A DNA stretch of 64,000 nucleotides from UJ101 sp047975265 (GTDB taxonomy: Bacteria > Bacteroidota > Bacteroidia > Flavobacteriales > UJ101), in NCBI GenBank assembly GCA_047975265.1, contig JBKEDE010000016.1:1-64000 (forward strand). The letters are read 5' to 3'. Every line of letters begins with the position of its first letter. The first letter of the stretch is position 1. Made by a program: the position numbers and the translations under genes. This document shows positions 51,919-60,183 of this stretch, piece after piece. The notes under the pieces were generated by a model. That model had not been told where the DNA came from. It searched no databases and saw only the letters and a list, made by a program, of their open reading frames with translations.

Positions 51919-52911
51919 TTATTTAGATAATTCTAACATGCGTTCAATAGGTTTGATTGCTTCAGCAGCTAATTTAGGCTCTACTTCAATTTCAGGAAGT
52001 TCGTATTTCATGCATAAGTATAGTTTTTCCATCGTATTGCGTTTCATGTAAAAACATTCTGAACATGAACAACTATCATCTTGGGGAGGAGCCGGAATCA
52101 ATTTCTTTTTGGGTGCCCTTTTTTGCATTTCATATAGAATTCCTTCTTCAGTAGCTACGATAAACTCCTCATTATCATCTTCTTGAACAAATTTTAAAAG
52201 TTGAGAAGTACTTCCGATAAAAGTAGCTGCATTTAAAATAGGAGCCTCACTTTCAGGATGTGCAATCAGTTTAGCTTCAGGATGTTCAACCATTAACTCT
52301 GCAATACGTTCTAATGAAAAAGCTTCGTGAACGATACAGACTCCGTCCCAAAGAATCATCTTACGTCCGGTTTCTTTAATTAACCATGCTCCTAAGTTTT
52401 TATCAGGAGCAAAAATAATTTCTTTATCTTTTGGAATGGATTCAATAATTTTTTTAGCATTTGAAGAGGTACAAACAATATCGCTCAGAGCTTTAATGCC
52501 TGCAGAACAGTTAATATAAGTTACAACTATTGCATTAGGATGTTTGGCTTTAAAAGCTGCAAAATCTTTAGGAGGACAACTCTCTGCTAAAGAACAACCT
52601 GCTAATAAATCCGGTAATACAACTTTTTTGTTTGGATTTAAAATTTTAGCCGTCTCAGCCATAAAATGAACGCCGGCAAAAACAATCATGTCAGCATCTG
52701 TTTTAGCTACTTGCTGTGCTAAAAACAAACTATCTCCCAGATAATCAGCTATTTCCTGAATATCGCCTGTTTGGTAATAATGAGCCAAAATAACAGCGTT
52801 TTTTTCCTTTTTTAATTTTTGAATTTCTTCAATATAATTAATTCCTGCCGTATCAATCGATAGATAGCCTTTGTATTTTAGTTCTGATTTTGCTTTGTCT
52901 GGTATATTCAT
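51919..52911 (-). CDS. nadA: Quinolinate synthase
   Basis: 330 residues, bacterial type. AHYYQTGDIQEIADYLGDS substrate region, and the three cluster cysteine sites: Cys in AGCSLAESCPP, VTYINCSAGIKALSD, and the C-terminal CSCSECFYM. Carries a 4Fe-4S cluster; condenses iminoaspartate and dihydroxyacetone phosphate in NAD synthesis. The CSCSEC site may include an internal disulfide. nadB and nadC are not in view. Confidence 0.95.
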   Translation of the reverse strand: MNIPDKAKSELKYKGYLSIDTAGINYIEEIQKLKKEKNAVILAHYYQTGDIQEIADYLGDSLFLAQQVAKTDADMIVFAGVHFMAETAKILNPNKKVVLPDLLAGCSLAESCPPKDFAAFKAKHPNAIVVTYINCSAGIKALSDIVCTSSNAKKIIESIPKDKEIIFAPDKNLGAWLIKETGRKMILWDGVCIVHEAFSLERIAELMVEHPEAKLIAHPESEAPILNAATFIGSTSQLLKFVQEDDNEEFIVATEEGILYEMQKRAPKKKLIPAPPQDDSCSCSECFYMKRNTMEKLYLCMKYELPEIEVEPKLAAEAIKPIERMLELSK

Positions 52912-53031
52912 TTGTCTTTTGTTTGATACAAAAATACAAAAATTGAACCAAAAATTATTTGATTTTTAAATTATAGTTGTAATGTTTTTTCTAAAATAGA
53001 ATTTGTTACTTAAATTAAAACCTAAGATTTT

Positions 53032-53063
53032 TTTGTTTTATTCAGAAAAATTAATTAACTTTG
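53032..53063 (+). promoter_or_regulatory. Promoter of the 112-residue secreted protein gene
   Basis: TTTG at 53032-53035, 20-base spacer, TAACTTTG at 53056-53063: Bacteroidota consensus, 38 bases before the ATG at 53102. Confidence 0.6.
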
Positions 53064-53101
53064 AATTAACATTAAAGAAATGATTAATTAACATTAGTAT
53101 T

Positions 53102-53440
53102 ATGCGAAACAAAATATTGGTTTTATTTATGGTTGTTCCTTTGTCAATGATCGCTTTCCCTTTGGTTAGAGATTGTGCTGGAACAATATGGATTGAGAAT
53201 ACGGATGAACTTAAAGCATTGGTTTTGGAAAAGGGTGATCATCAAGTGTTTAAGCATGAATATGTTCCTCATTATCAAGTAGGAAAATTTCATATTTATT
53301 TGAAAGAAGGTACGTTGGTTTTATACAATCGTTACGATAAGGAAAGAAAAGAGTATACGATTACAAATTCGTGTAAAGAAAAACCTGAGAATACTGAGTA
53401 TTCCAAAATAATTCAAGAAGAATTAAGACAAAAAGAGTAA
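53102..53440 (+). CDS. Secreted protein of unknown function
   Basis: 112 residues, short signal peptide (LVLFMVVPLSMIAFP). Mature part ~90 residues with two cysteines (VRDCAG and TNSCKE) that could form a disulfide and strands such as KFHIYLKEGTLVLYNRY. No family recognised. It has its own promoter (53032) and terminator (53461), so it is transcribed alone. Function unknown. Confidence 0.7.
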   Translation: MRNKILVLFMVVPLSMIAFPLVRDCAGTIWIENTDELKALVLEKGDHQVFKHEYVPHYQVGKFHIYLKEGTLVLYNRYDKERKEYTITNSCKEKPENTEYSKIIQEELRQKE

Positions 53441-53460
53441 CAATAATCCAATTAAAATGT

Positions 53461-53496
53461 AAAAAAGCCTTTGAAAATTTTTTCAAAGGCTTTTTT
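53461..53496. terminator. Bidirectional terminator
   Basis: AAAAAAGCCTTTGAA (53461-53475) pairs perfectly with TTCAAAGGCTTTTTT (53482-53496), a 15-bp stem with a six-base loop. It serves the convergent 53102-53440 gene and the LysM gene. Confidence 0.9.
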
Positions 53497-53516
53497 ATAC
53501 AAGTATACTTAAAATA

Positions 53517-53969
53517 TTAGTTTTGAGGAATATAAAGCACTTGACCCGGATAAATTTTATCAGGATGCTCCAACATAGGTCGGTTCGCTTCAAAAATCTT
53601 TTGGTAAGCATTGGCATCGCCATAAACTTCAGCTGCAATTTTTGATAAATAATCCCCACTTTTTACGGTATAAAATGTTTTTGATAAATCTGGTAACTCA
53701 ATGTTGATAGGAGCCACTGTTTCCAATTGGTCTTCCACTTCAGAAATACCGTCAATGTTTCCGGCAGTAGCGACTATTTTTTGTTTTTCATCTACATTTT
53801 TTGTTTTTCCTGATAAAACCACTTTTTCATCAACCACTTTTATGTTTACCATTGATGTATCTAATCCAAATCCATCCAAGTGTGATTTGATTTTTGCAGC
53901 TTTTTCTTCAGCTGACTCTCCACCGAATACTTTAGATCCAGCATTTTTTAAGAATGATAATAATCCCAT
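53517..53969 (-). CDS. BON-LysM protein, Kbp/YgaU-like
   Basis: 150 residues: N-terminal amphipathic helix, BON domain (~25-90, VDEKVVLSGKTKNVDEKQ) and C-terminal LysM (~97-147, YTVKSGDYLSKIAAEVYGDA). This is the arrangement of the E. coli K+-binding protein Kbp, which has no signal peptide; none is obvious here either. Likely cytoplasmic potassium sensing or binding. Single gene with a terminator. Confidence 0.87.
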   Translation of the reverse strand: MGLLSFLKNAGSKVFGGESAEEKAAKIKSHLDGFGLDTSMVNIKVVDEKVVLSGKTKNVDEKQKIVATAGNIDGISEVEDQLETVAPINIELPDLSKTFYTVKSGDYLSKIAAEVYGDANAYQKIFEANRPMLEHPDKIYPGQVLYIPQN

Positions 53970-54016
53970 TTTTCTAAATTTAATTAAATTATTTTTACTT
54001 TCGTAAAAGTACGAAT

Positions 54017-54880
54017 TTATTTTTTAATTTCTTTTATTTTTCTTTTAACATCTTGAATAACCGTTTTTTGATCTTTTAATTCTTCTGCTTTTTTAACGAT
54101 ATCTTTGTAGGTTTTGGTAATATTGTCGTTATTTTCTGTTTTTCTTACCTGATAAGAAGATATATCATCTTTATAATCAATTAATTTTCGTTCTAATGAT
54201 TCCTTTTTCTTCGTGTATTTTGAACTTTCTTTTTCATTCAGTGTCCCTTTTTCCAATTCATTTTTAATGGCTTTCAATTGTTTTGTGTTATCGGTTGTTT
54301 TTTGCTGGGTTTGAATGATTTTATTTTCTAATAACGTGTTTTCTTTTTCCAGTTTACCTTTAAAACGTTGAAGTTTCACATAATCATCATTTAAAGTTCC
54401 TTGATAATCATAAGCATCTTGCAGTTCAAGTTCTATGCATTTTTTCTTTACCGTATAAGCATAATCGGTTAGTAAATGTACCGCATTTTGATATTCTTTT
54501 GGATGTGTGGCTTTGGATAAAAATTCTCCACCGTTGAGAACAAAAGCAGTGGCTATTCGAAGTGTGTCGGTTTTTGTGTCCAAAATACGGTAATACACAT
54601 CGACCGGTTGATTGCTGATTCCTTTTAAATCAGCATCTGTAATGGAAATTCCTTTAAAAACATTTTTAAAAGAAGTTTTCCCGAAATGTGTGCTGACACT
54701 TTCTTTCCATTGCGTTTTAACTATTTTTTTGGAACAATACGGTATTTGAAATAATAAAGCGTTGCCGTAACTGTTTCCATATTTTATATTTTCTTCGTAA
54801 ATAACGGTTTGTGATTTCACAGGAATTAAACCCAAAAAGAGCCAACAAACACAATGTATTTTAAACAAATTCATATTCAC
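54017..54880 (-). CDS. Secreted coiled-coil protein of unknown function
   Basis: 287 residues: signal peptide ending LIPVKSQ, an N-terminal globular part (~25-160, with paired Cys in PYCSKKIVK and KKKCIELE), and a long Lys/Glu-rich coiled coil (~165-285: KLEKENTLLENKIIQTQQK). Periplasmic or cell-surface structural role is plausible. No family assigned. Divergent from ansA. Confidence 0.72.
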   Translation of the reverse strand: MNMNLFKIHCVCWLFLGLIPVKSQTVIYEENIKYGNSYGNALLFQIPYCSKKIVKTQWKESVSTHFGKTSFKNVFKGISITDADLKGISNQPVDVYYRILDTKTDTLRIATAFVLNGGEFLSKATHPKEYQNAVHLLTDYAYTVKKKCIELELQDAYDYQGTLNDDYVKLQRFKGKLEKENTLLENKIIQTQQKTTDNTKQLKAIKNELEKGTLNEKESSKYTKKKESLERKLIDYKDDISSYQVRKTENNDNITKTYKDIVKKAEELKDQKTVIQDVKRKIKEIKK

Positions 54881-54978
54881 AATGTTTCAAAAAGTATTCC
54901 ATAGATTGTGGGATTGCTTTTTGTTATTACTTTCAAATCTATGAATAATTATTAACTTTAGCCGAATTTAATATAAAA

Positions 54979-56007
54979 ATGAAAAGTAAAATTCTTCTTA
55001 TTTATACCGGTGGGACCATAGGAATGGTAAAAGATTATAAAACAGAATCATTAAAACCGCTTGATTTTAATAATATTTACAAACGATTGCCCGAAATTAA
55101 TCAATTGGATTGTGAAATTACCGCCTTCAGCTTTAAAAATCCAATAGATTCATCCAATATTAAACCGGAAGATTGGGTTTATTTGGCAGAAATTATTGAA
55201 AAAAATTATGTAAAATACGATGCCTTTGTCGTGCTACACGGAACAGACACGATGTCTTTTACTGCTTCTGCTCTAAGTTTTATGTTAGAAGGATTGCAAA
55301 AACCGATTATTTTAACGGGTTCACAGCTTCCTATAGGCGATTTGCGAACTGATGCAAAGGAAAATATAATTACATCGATTTATATTGCTACTTTGAAAAA
55401 AAAGAACGAATCTTTGATAAAAGAAGTAGGAATCTACTTTGAATATAAATTGTTCAGAGGAAACCGGACAACTAAGTTTAGTGCCGAACAATTCGATGCT
55501 TTCCGATCTTCAAATTATCCTTTTTTAATCGAATCCGGAGTAAACCTGCACATCAATCATCAATTATTATACAACCCGCCTCAAAAGAGTTTAAATGTCT
55601 ATAAGAAATTTTCTCAAAATGTAGCTATTTTAAAACTATTCCCGGGAATTACCTTTCAGGTTGTAGTAGCAGTTTTAAATATTCCTGATATTAAGGGAAT
55701 TATTTTAGAAACTTTTGGATCAGGAAATGCGTCCACAGAAAAATGGTTTTTAAATCTTATTGAAGAAGCCGTTAGCAAAGGAATTATTATTGTAAACGTA
55801 ACCCAGTGTTTGGCAGGAAGCGTTATACAGGGAAAATATGAAGCCAGTTCCCTATTAAAAAACATTGGTGTAATCAGCAGTAAAGACATGACAACGGAAT
55901 CTGCTTTAACCAAAATGATGTTGGGTTTGGCTATGACAAAAAGTACGGTACATTTTGAACGATATTTCACTTCAAATATCAGAGGAGAAATTGGTGTTGA
56001 GAATTAA
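54979..56007 (+). CDS. ansA: Type I (cytoplasmic) L-asparaginase
   Basis: 342 residues without a signal peptide. Catalytic threonines are in YTGGTIGMV and LHGTDTMSFTASALSF, with the Lys near LRTDAKEN and GSQLPIGDLR. Type I enzymes hydrolyse L-asparagine to aspartate and ammonia with allosteric behaviour in some species. Single gene upstream of tRNA-Ser. Confidence 0.92.
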   Translation: MKSKILLIYTGGTIGMVKDYKTESLKPLDFNNIYKRLPEINQLDCEITAFSFKNPIDSSNIKPEDWVYLAEIIEKNYVKYDAFVVLHGTDTMSFTASALSFMLEGLQKPIILTGSQLPIGDLRTDAKENIITSIYIATLKKKNESLIKEVGIYFEYKLFRGNRTTKFSAEQFDAFRSSNYPFLIESGVNLHINHQLLYNPPQKSLNVYKKFSQNVAILKLFPGITFQVVVAVLNIPDIKGIILETFGSGNASTEKWFLNLIEEAVSKGIIIVNVTQCLAGSVIQGKYEASSLLKNIGVISSKDMTTESALTKMMLGLAMTKSTVHFERYFTSNIRGEIGVEN

Positions 56008-56081
56008 ATTTTATTTTTTAGAAAGAAAAAATTGCTTTATATTGCCACGTCGTTTGTAGAGATAAAAAACTTTATATTGAC

Positions 56082-56166
56082 GGAGAGGTGGCCGAGCGGT
56101 TTAAGGCGCACGCCTGGAAAGCGTGTTTACAGCAATGTATCGAGGGTTCGAATCCCTTCCTCTCCG
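56082..56166 (+). tRNA. tRNA-Ser (anticodon GGA)
   Basis: 85 bases, class II with a long variable arm. Acceptor stem GGAGAGG (56082-56088) with CCTCTCC (56159-56165), discriminator G; anticodon arm CACGC-CTGGAAA-GCGTG, anticodon GGA, reading UCC/UCU. T loop GTTCGAATC. CCA is not encoded. Confidence 0.95.
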
Positions 56167-56230
56167 CAGTTGAAATTTAAAAAAAGTAAACAAAATAATA
56201 AAAGTAATAAATAATAAAAGAAAAGTTAAA

Positions 56231-57076
56231 ATGAAAAAATTATTCTCAGTTTTAGCTATTACCGGATTATTAGCGTTTAATCCTGTTAATGCTCAAGATG
56301 ATAGCACTACGACAGAAGCTACTAATCAAACAGAACAAGTAGTAGCGGTTACGGATAGTACTGCACAAATATCGACAGAAATTGCACCAACAGAAGAAAT
56401 ATCAGAAACAGAGCCTGTGGCAACTCCGGAAGTTGAAAAAAGTTCAATAGAATGGATTAAAGAAAAATTCATTGAAGGTGGTCCTACCTTTATGGCCATT
56501 GTATTAATTTGTTTAATTTTAGGTTTGGCTTTCGTTCTTGAAAGAATCGTTTTCTTAAATTTAGCCGATATTAATACCCATAAATTATTATCCAAAATTG
56601 AAGACGCTTTACAGTCAGGAGGAGTAGAAGAAGCAAAAGATGTTGCTCGTAATGCATCCGGACCGGTTGCTTCGATTTCTTACCAAGCTTTACAACGCGT
56701 GGGTGATGGACAAGATATTGATGATGTTGAAAAATCGGTAATTGCTTACGGTGGTGTTGAAATGGGGCGTTTGGAAAGAAACGTGTCTTGGATTGCTTTA
56801 TTTATCGCAATTGCACCCATGTTAGGATTTATGGGGACTGTAATTGGGATGGTACAAGCTTTTGACGGAATTGAAAGAGAAGGCTCGGTAGATCCTCAAG
56901 CAATGGCAGGAGATATTAAAGTAGCTTTATTAACCACCCTATTTGGTTTAGTTGTAGCCATTATCTTACAAGTATTTTATAATTATATAGTAGCAAAAAT
57001 TGACGGTATTGTGAACAAAATGGAAAATGCGTCGATTTCTATGGTTGATATGTTAGTAAAATATGTAAAGAAATAA
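56231..57076 (+). CDS. exbB: ExbB/TolQ-type proton channel with long N-terminal extension
   Basis: 281 residues. A signal-like segment ending PVNAQ, then ~50 Thr/Glu-rich residues, followed by the MotA/TolQ/ExbB core (TM ~85-110, GGVEMGRLERNVSWIALF, IAPMLGFMGTVIGMVQAF, TTLFGLVVAIILQVFYN). With ExbD it uses the proton motive force to drive TonB-dependent receptors. The N-terminal extension is typical of Bacteroidota. First gene of exbB-4TM-exbD-exbD; 64 bases after tRNA-Ser, so read-through from the tRNA is possible. Confidence 0.92.
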   Translation: MKKLFSVLAITGLLAFNPVNAQDDSTTTEATNQTEQVVAVTDSTAQISTEIAPTEEISETEPVATPEVEKSSIEWIKEKFIEGGPTFMAIVLICLILGLAFVLERIVFLNLADINTHKLLSKIEDALQSGGVEEAKDVARNASGPVASISYQALQRVGDGQDIDDVEKSVIAYGGVEMGRLERNVSWIALFIAIAPMLGFMGTVIGMVQAFDGIEREGSVDPQAMAGDIKVALLTTLFGLVVAIILQVFYNYIVAKIDGIVNKMENASISMVDMLVKYVKK

Positions 57077-57145
57077 TCTTTTTTAGAAACATATTTTATT
57101 AATAAAGCATAAACCGTTGCTTAACAATACAAAAATAGAATTGAT

Positions 57146-57649
57146 ATGAATAGTTTGGCACAAAAAATAACCTTAGGAATTGCAGGAATTGCTTCCATTG
57201 TAGGCATTATCATGTTGATTGTGATTTTGATCACAGGAAATGAACCGATTAAAAAGGGTGAAGCAGAATTTTTAAAAGACAGTTTTATATATTTAGTCAT
57301 AGCCATGTTAGTTATAGCTGTGTTATATTTTGTTATAACAGGAGTTTTTTCATTAATGAAAAACCCGTCAGCATTAAAAAAAGATGCTTTACCGCTAATC
57401 GTTTTGGTTGTTATCGGCATATTGTTAATTTGGGTTTCAAGTTTAGACACAAATGTATTGGCAAAAGCTTCTTTTATCAATGAAGAAAACGCCCGATTAA
57501 CAGAGTATTATGGTCTTTCAAGTGACCAATTAGGCTCTATTTTATCATGGAGAACATGGCTGACTGTCACGTTAGGAATAACAGGTATTCTTTTGTTGGC
57601 AGCATCAGTAGCTTTTGTTTACGATATGATAAAATCATCGTTAAAATAA
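57146..57649 (+). CDS. Four-TM protein of the ExbB-ExbD operon, unknown function
   Basis: 167 residues with about four TMs (~9-29, ~47-70, ~83-101, ~140-160) and a loop including NEENARLTEYYGLSSDQ. No recognised family. Its position between exbB and two exbD genes, with spacing of 69 and 24 bases, suggests it is part of, or assists, the energy-coupling complex. Confidence 0.72.
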   Translation: MNSLAQKITLGIAGIASIVGIIMLIVILITGNEPIKKGEAEFLKDSFIYLVIAMLVIAVLYFVITGVFSLMKNPSALKKDALPLIVLVVIGILLIWVSSLDTNVLAKASFINEENARLTEYYGLSSDQLGSILSWRTWLTVTLGITGILLLAASVAFVYDMIKSSLK

Positions 57650-57673
57650 TAACTTAATTAAACAACTAAGGTT

Positions 57674-58312
57674 ATGGCAAAAAAAGAATTACCGGAAGTA
57701 AATGCAAGTTCGATGGCAGATATCGCTTTCTTACTTTTAACATTCTTCTTAGTTGCGACATCTATTAACGTAGATAAAGGTGTAAGAACAACCTTAACCT
57801 ATAAAGACCCAAAAAATCCGCCTCCGAAAACAGAAGTGAAAATGCGTAATGTATACACTATTCGTGTCGAATCAAACGGGGGACTTTTGGTGGAAGACGA
57901 AATCTTTATGGATAAAAGTCAGATTTCCGAATTACGTGAAATGATAAAAAAACACATTATTAATAATGGGAACGGTTCTTGTAAAGAATGTTATTATACA
58001 AATTCTGAAGGGGCAACCGTACGAGGAGAACGTAAAGCAAATTTATCAGAAGAACCTTCTGAGGCAGTTATTTTGTTACAAAATAAGAATACAACACCGT
58101 ACCGTGTATATTTATCGGTATTTAATGAAATAAAAGCCGCTTACGCCGAGTTGAGAGATGATGTTGCACAACGTAAATACGGACGATCCTATAAAGATTT
58201 ACCGGATGGATATTCTAAAAATGGGAAGATATATAAAGAAGAGGAAGACAAAAAGAAAGAAGTCAGAACCATTTTTAAAGAAATTATTGTAGAAGCCGAT
58301 CCGATTGAATAA
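57674..58312 (+). CDS. exbD: ExbD/TolR-type transporter protein 1
   Basis: 212 residues. Opens MAKKELPEVNASSMADIAFL, one TM (~17-37, the proton-accepting Asp in MADIAFLLL), and a periplasmic domain. It has an insertion with two close cysteines (GNGSCKECYYTN) and a Lys/Glu-rich C-terminus. Longer than E. coli ExbD (141). With ExbB it makes the Ton motor. 24 bases after the 4-TM gene. Confidence 0.92.
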   Translation: MAKKELPEVNASSMADIAFLLLTFFLVATSINVDKGVRTTLTYKDPKNPPPKTEVKMRNVYTIRVESNGGLLVEDEIFMDKSQISELREMIKKHIINNGNGSCKECYYTNSEGATVRGERKANLSEEPSEAVILLQNKNTTPYRVYLSVFNEIKAAYAELRDDVAQRKYGRSYKDLPDGYSKNGKIYKEEEDKKKEVRTIFKEIIVEADPIE

Positions 58313-58324
58313 AATAACAAACAG

Positions 58325-58822
58325 ATGAAACATAAATTTAAAAAAGATACCGGAGATAATACACCAAAAGTATCAACAGCAGCATTACCTGATATTGTTT
58401 TTATGTTACTGTTTTTCTTTATGACTGCAGCAACACCCAAAAAAGATAATGCAGAATCTTTGATTACCGTTAAAATACCGAATGCTACGGAATTAAGTGA
58501 TATTAAAAACCCATTAATTGTTGGAAATGTGTATATAGGAATTCCCAAACAATCTATAAAAGGAAGTAAAGATCCTGTATTATGTTTAAATGATAAAATT
58601 TATACGAGAAGTCAAGCAAAAGAAGCCGTTAAAACGTTTGTTGCTAAAACTCGTAATAATATAGGATATAAAGATGCCGGGCGTATGGAAGTAGATTTAC
58701 GTGTTGATGAATCGGTAGATCTTGGTTTTGTAAATGAAATAAAAGATATACTCTCAGAACAAAAAGTTCGCACAGTATATTATAAAGCAGTACAAGGCAG
58801 TATTGATCGAAATATTAGATAA
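58325..58822 (+). CDS. exbD: ExbD/TolR-type transporter protein 2
   Basis: 165 residues; starts MKHKFKKDTGDNTPKVSTAAL, TM with PDIVFMLLFFFMTAAT (conserved Asp), then a periplasmic domain ending AVQGSIDRNIR. Two different ExbD proteins after one ExbB is the usual Bacteroidota layout. 12 bases after exbD1, last gene of the operon. Confidence 0.92.
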   Translation: MKHKFKKDTGDNTPKVSTAALPDIVFMLLFFFMTAATPKKDNAESLITVKIPNATELSDIKNPLIVGNVYIGIPKQSIKGSKDPVLCLNDKIYTRSQAKEAVKTFVAKTRNNIGYKDAGRMEVDLRVDESVDLGFVNEIKDILSEQKVRTVYYKAVQGSIDRNIR

Positions 58823-58900
58823 CGTAGAAAATGAATTATATTAAAACGAAAAGTCTTTGAGTTTTAAGTCCAAAACCTCTCCTTTTTTATAACTGAGTAA

Positions 58901-59020
58901 GTGTCAGCTTTAGCGACAAAAGGAAAAGCTGTAACTTTTAATGCTACAGGATTATCAGATAAGACGAAAAGCAATTTAGGAATAGCCGATAATAAAGCCA
59001 ATATCTCTGCATACGTTGTT
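58901..59020 (+). pseudogene. Fragment of a lost gene after exbD
   Basis: A GTG-started frame reads SALATKGKAVTFNATGLSDK then NLGIADNKANISAYVVF, a protein-like sequence; after about 59020 the frame (to 59170) turns into low-complexity hydrophobic reading and overlaps a minus-strand fragment (MFNVLKVTKNFIITTDELFE, ~59035-59118). A gene usually present downstream of exbD (an outer-membrane or porin-like protein) may have been lost here, but I cannot identify it. Confidence 0.35.
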
Positions 59021-59139
59021 TTTTATTTATTCGACTTATTCAAGAAATCCTCAAACAATTCGTCTGTTGTGATTATAAAGTTTTTGGTTACTTTCAATAC
59101 GTTAAACATTTTAATTTTCCGTTCCGTTTTTCAGCTTGC

Positions 59140-59231
59140 AGGTAACGGTTCGGGTATTTATGAAAGGTGAAATAAAAGCACAAAAGTGAAGTTTGCACTT
59201 GACCTGCTCTTTCGTAAATACGATGTTAGGC
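59140..59231. repeat. Inverted-repeat element resembling an integron attC site
   Basis: GTATTTATGAAAG (59154-59166) faces CTTTCGTAAATAC (59209-59221) with one G-U mismatch; inside are AAGTG (59184-59188) and CACTT (59196-59200), making a ~90-base imperfect hairpin. The right edge is GTTAGGC (59225-59231), which fits the GTTRRRY core of attC; the left core AGGTAAC does not fit RYYYAAC. On the minus strand, GCCTAAC begins 14 bases past the stop of the 212-residue gene, the usual place for attC. Confidence 0.4.
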
Positions 59232-59248
59232 GACGGTAGGTTTATTTT

Positions 59249-59887
59249 TCATTCTTCTAATTTTTTAGTTAATAATGCTATTTCCATAACTCGTCTGTAA
59301 AAGTCCTCAAACTCTTCTTTTCTATATTTTGTCCGCATTGCTCTCAGAACGTCCGAAGCGTCAAATCCGCCCCATTCCCAAAGCATTGTATCAAAATTGT
59401 ATTTGAGCATCTGAGTTTCAACTTCTGCTCTTAAAGATTTTACTTGGTCAGCCGTTAAATTGTAATTTTCTAAAAGATTAGTAAGTCTTTCGTCTGTTTC
59501 TGTCGTAAACTCTGTGTCTAAAAATGGTTCAAGTATCCAGCCCCAAATCATCGGTCGCTCAATTGTCTTGATATTGCTCTTTTTAGCAAATTCTTCAAGT
59601 TCAACTTTTTTTTCAGATGTTAAGAAAATTAGTTCGTTATCAACTCTAAATGTCGGTGGATATGATTTAAAGTCTATGTCATCAATTTGACTTGTCTTGA
59701 AGATAGTTTGTTCGTATGCGATAGAAGGTTCAAACGGATAGTTTTCAATCTTTAAAAAGTCGTCTCCGATTGTCAGTTGTCCAGTAGAAACGAGCAATTC
59801 TTTCACTTCTGATTTTGAAGTGCTAAACATCGTCCAACTGTCACTTGGTTTTTTGTTTGTTTTGAAAAGTCGTTTTATAAAATCCAT
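59249..59887 (-). CDS. Uncharacterised cytoplasmic protein, accessory
   Basis: 212 residues, no signal or TM. Opens MDFIKRLFKTNKKPSDSW; mid-part GWILEPFLDTEFTTETDERL and C-terminal MLWEWGGFDASDVLRAMRTK. No recognised domain. It stands alone between an attC-like element downstream (59140-59231) and a TAACGG/GTTAGCGG motif upstream (59915-59925), suggesting a mobile gene cassette. ATG at 59887 chosen. Function unknown. Confidence 0.6.
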   Translation of the reverse strand: MDFIKRLFKTNKKPSDSWTMFSTSKSEVKELLVSTGQLTIGDDFLKIENYPFEPSIAYEQTIFKTSQIDDIDFKSYPPTFRVDNELIFLTSEKKVELEEFAKKSNIKTIERPMIWGWILEPFLDTEFTTETDERLTNLLENYNLTADQVKSLRAEVETQMLKYNFDTMLWEWGGFDASDVLRAMRTKYRKEEFEDFYRRVMEIALLTKKLEE

Positions 59888-59930
59888 TCGTTTCTGTTTC
59901 GTCTTTTAGCCTGACCGCTAACGGCGTAGG

Positions 59931-60054
59931 CTACATGTAGTGTGGAATTTGGAAGCGGTCATCTTCGGTAAACTTGGAGATTTCCAAGATGCGTTCACGA
60001 GTGGTTTTATCCATTTGCACATCCGCTTATCTGTGCTAAAAGTTCTTTTTTCAT
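59931..60054 (-). pseudogene. Short gene-start fragment, possibly of a Tn3-type transposase
   Basis: Two overlapping minus-strand frames: 60007-60054 encodes MKKELLAQISGCANG, and 59931-60014 encodes MDKTTRERILEISKFTEDDR then FQIPHYM and a stop at 59931. The second resembles the first residues of DUF4158, the N-terminal domain of Tn3-family transposases (T-R-E-R-I-L-x-I-S-x-F), cut off at the cassette edge. Resemblance is from memory only and the fragment is 27 residues. Confidence 0.3.
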
Positions 60055-60183
60055 TTTACTAAGATATAAATATATTTTTTAGACTAAAGCCGATATGTTT
60101 AAAAAAATAACTAAAATAGCATCTATTTACATTTTATTTTTTTCTCTTCATAGTTATATTATTCGACTTAGTGTATCACAAAA

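Noticed and set aside
56032..56214. 60-codon plus-strand frame overlapping tRNA-Ser
   Set aside because: Its codons are the tRNA sequence itself; chance reading.
59021..59170. Second half of the plus-strand frame after exbD
   Set aside because: Low-complexity hydrophobic reading that overlaps a minus-strand fragment; only the first ~120 bases look coding.
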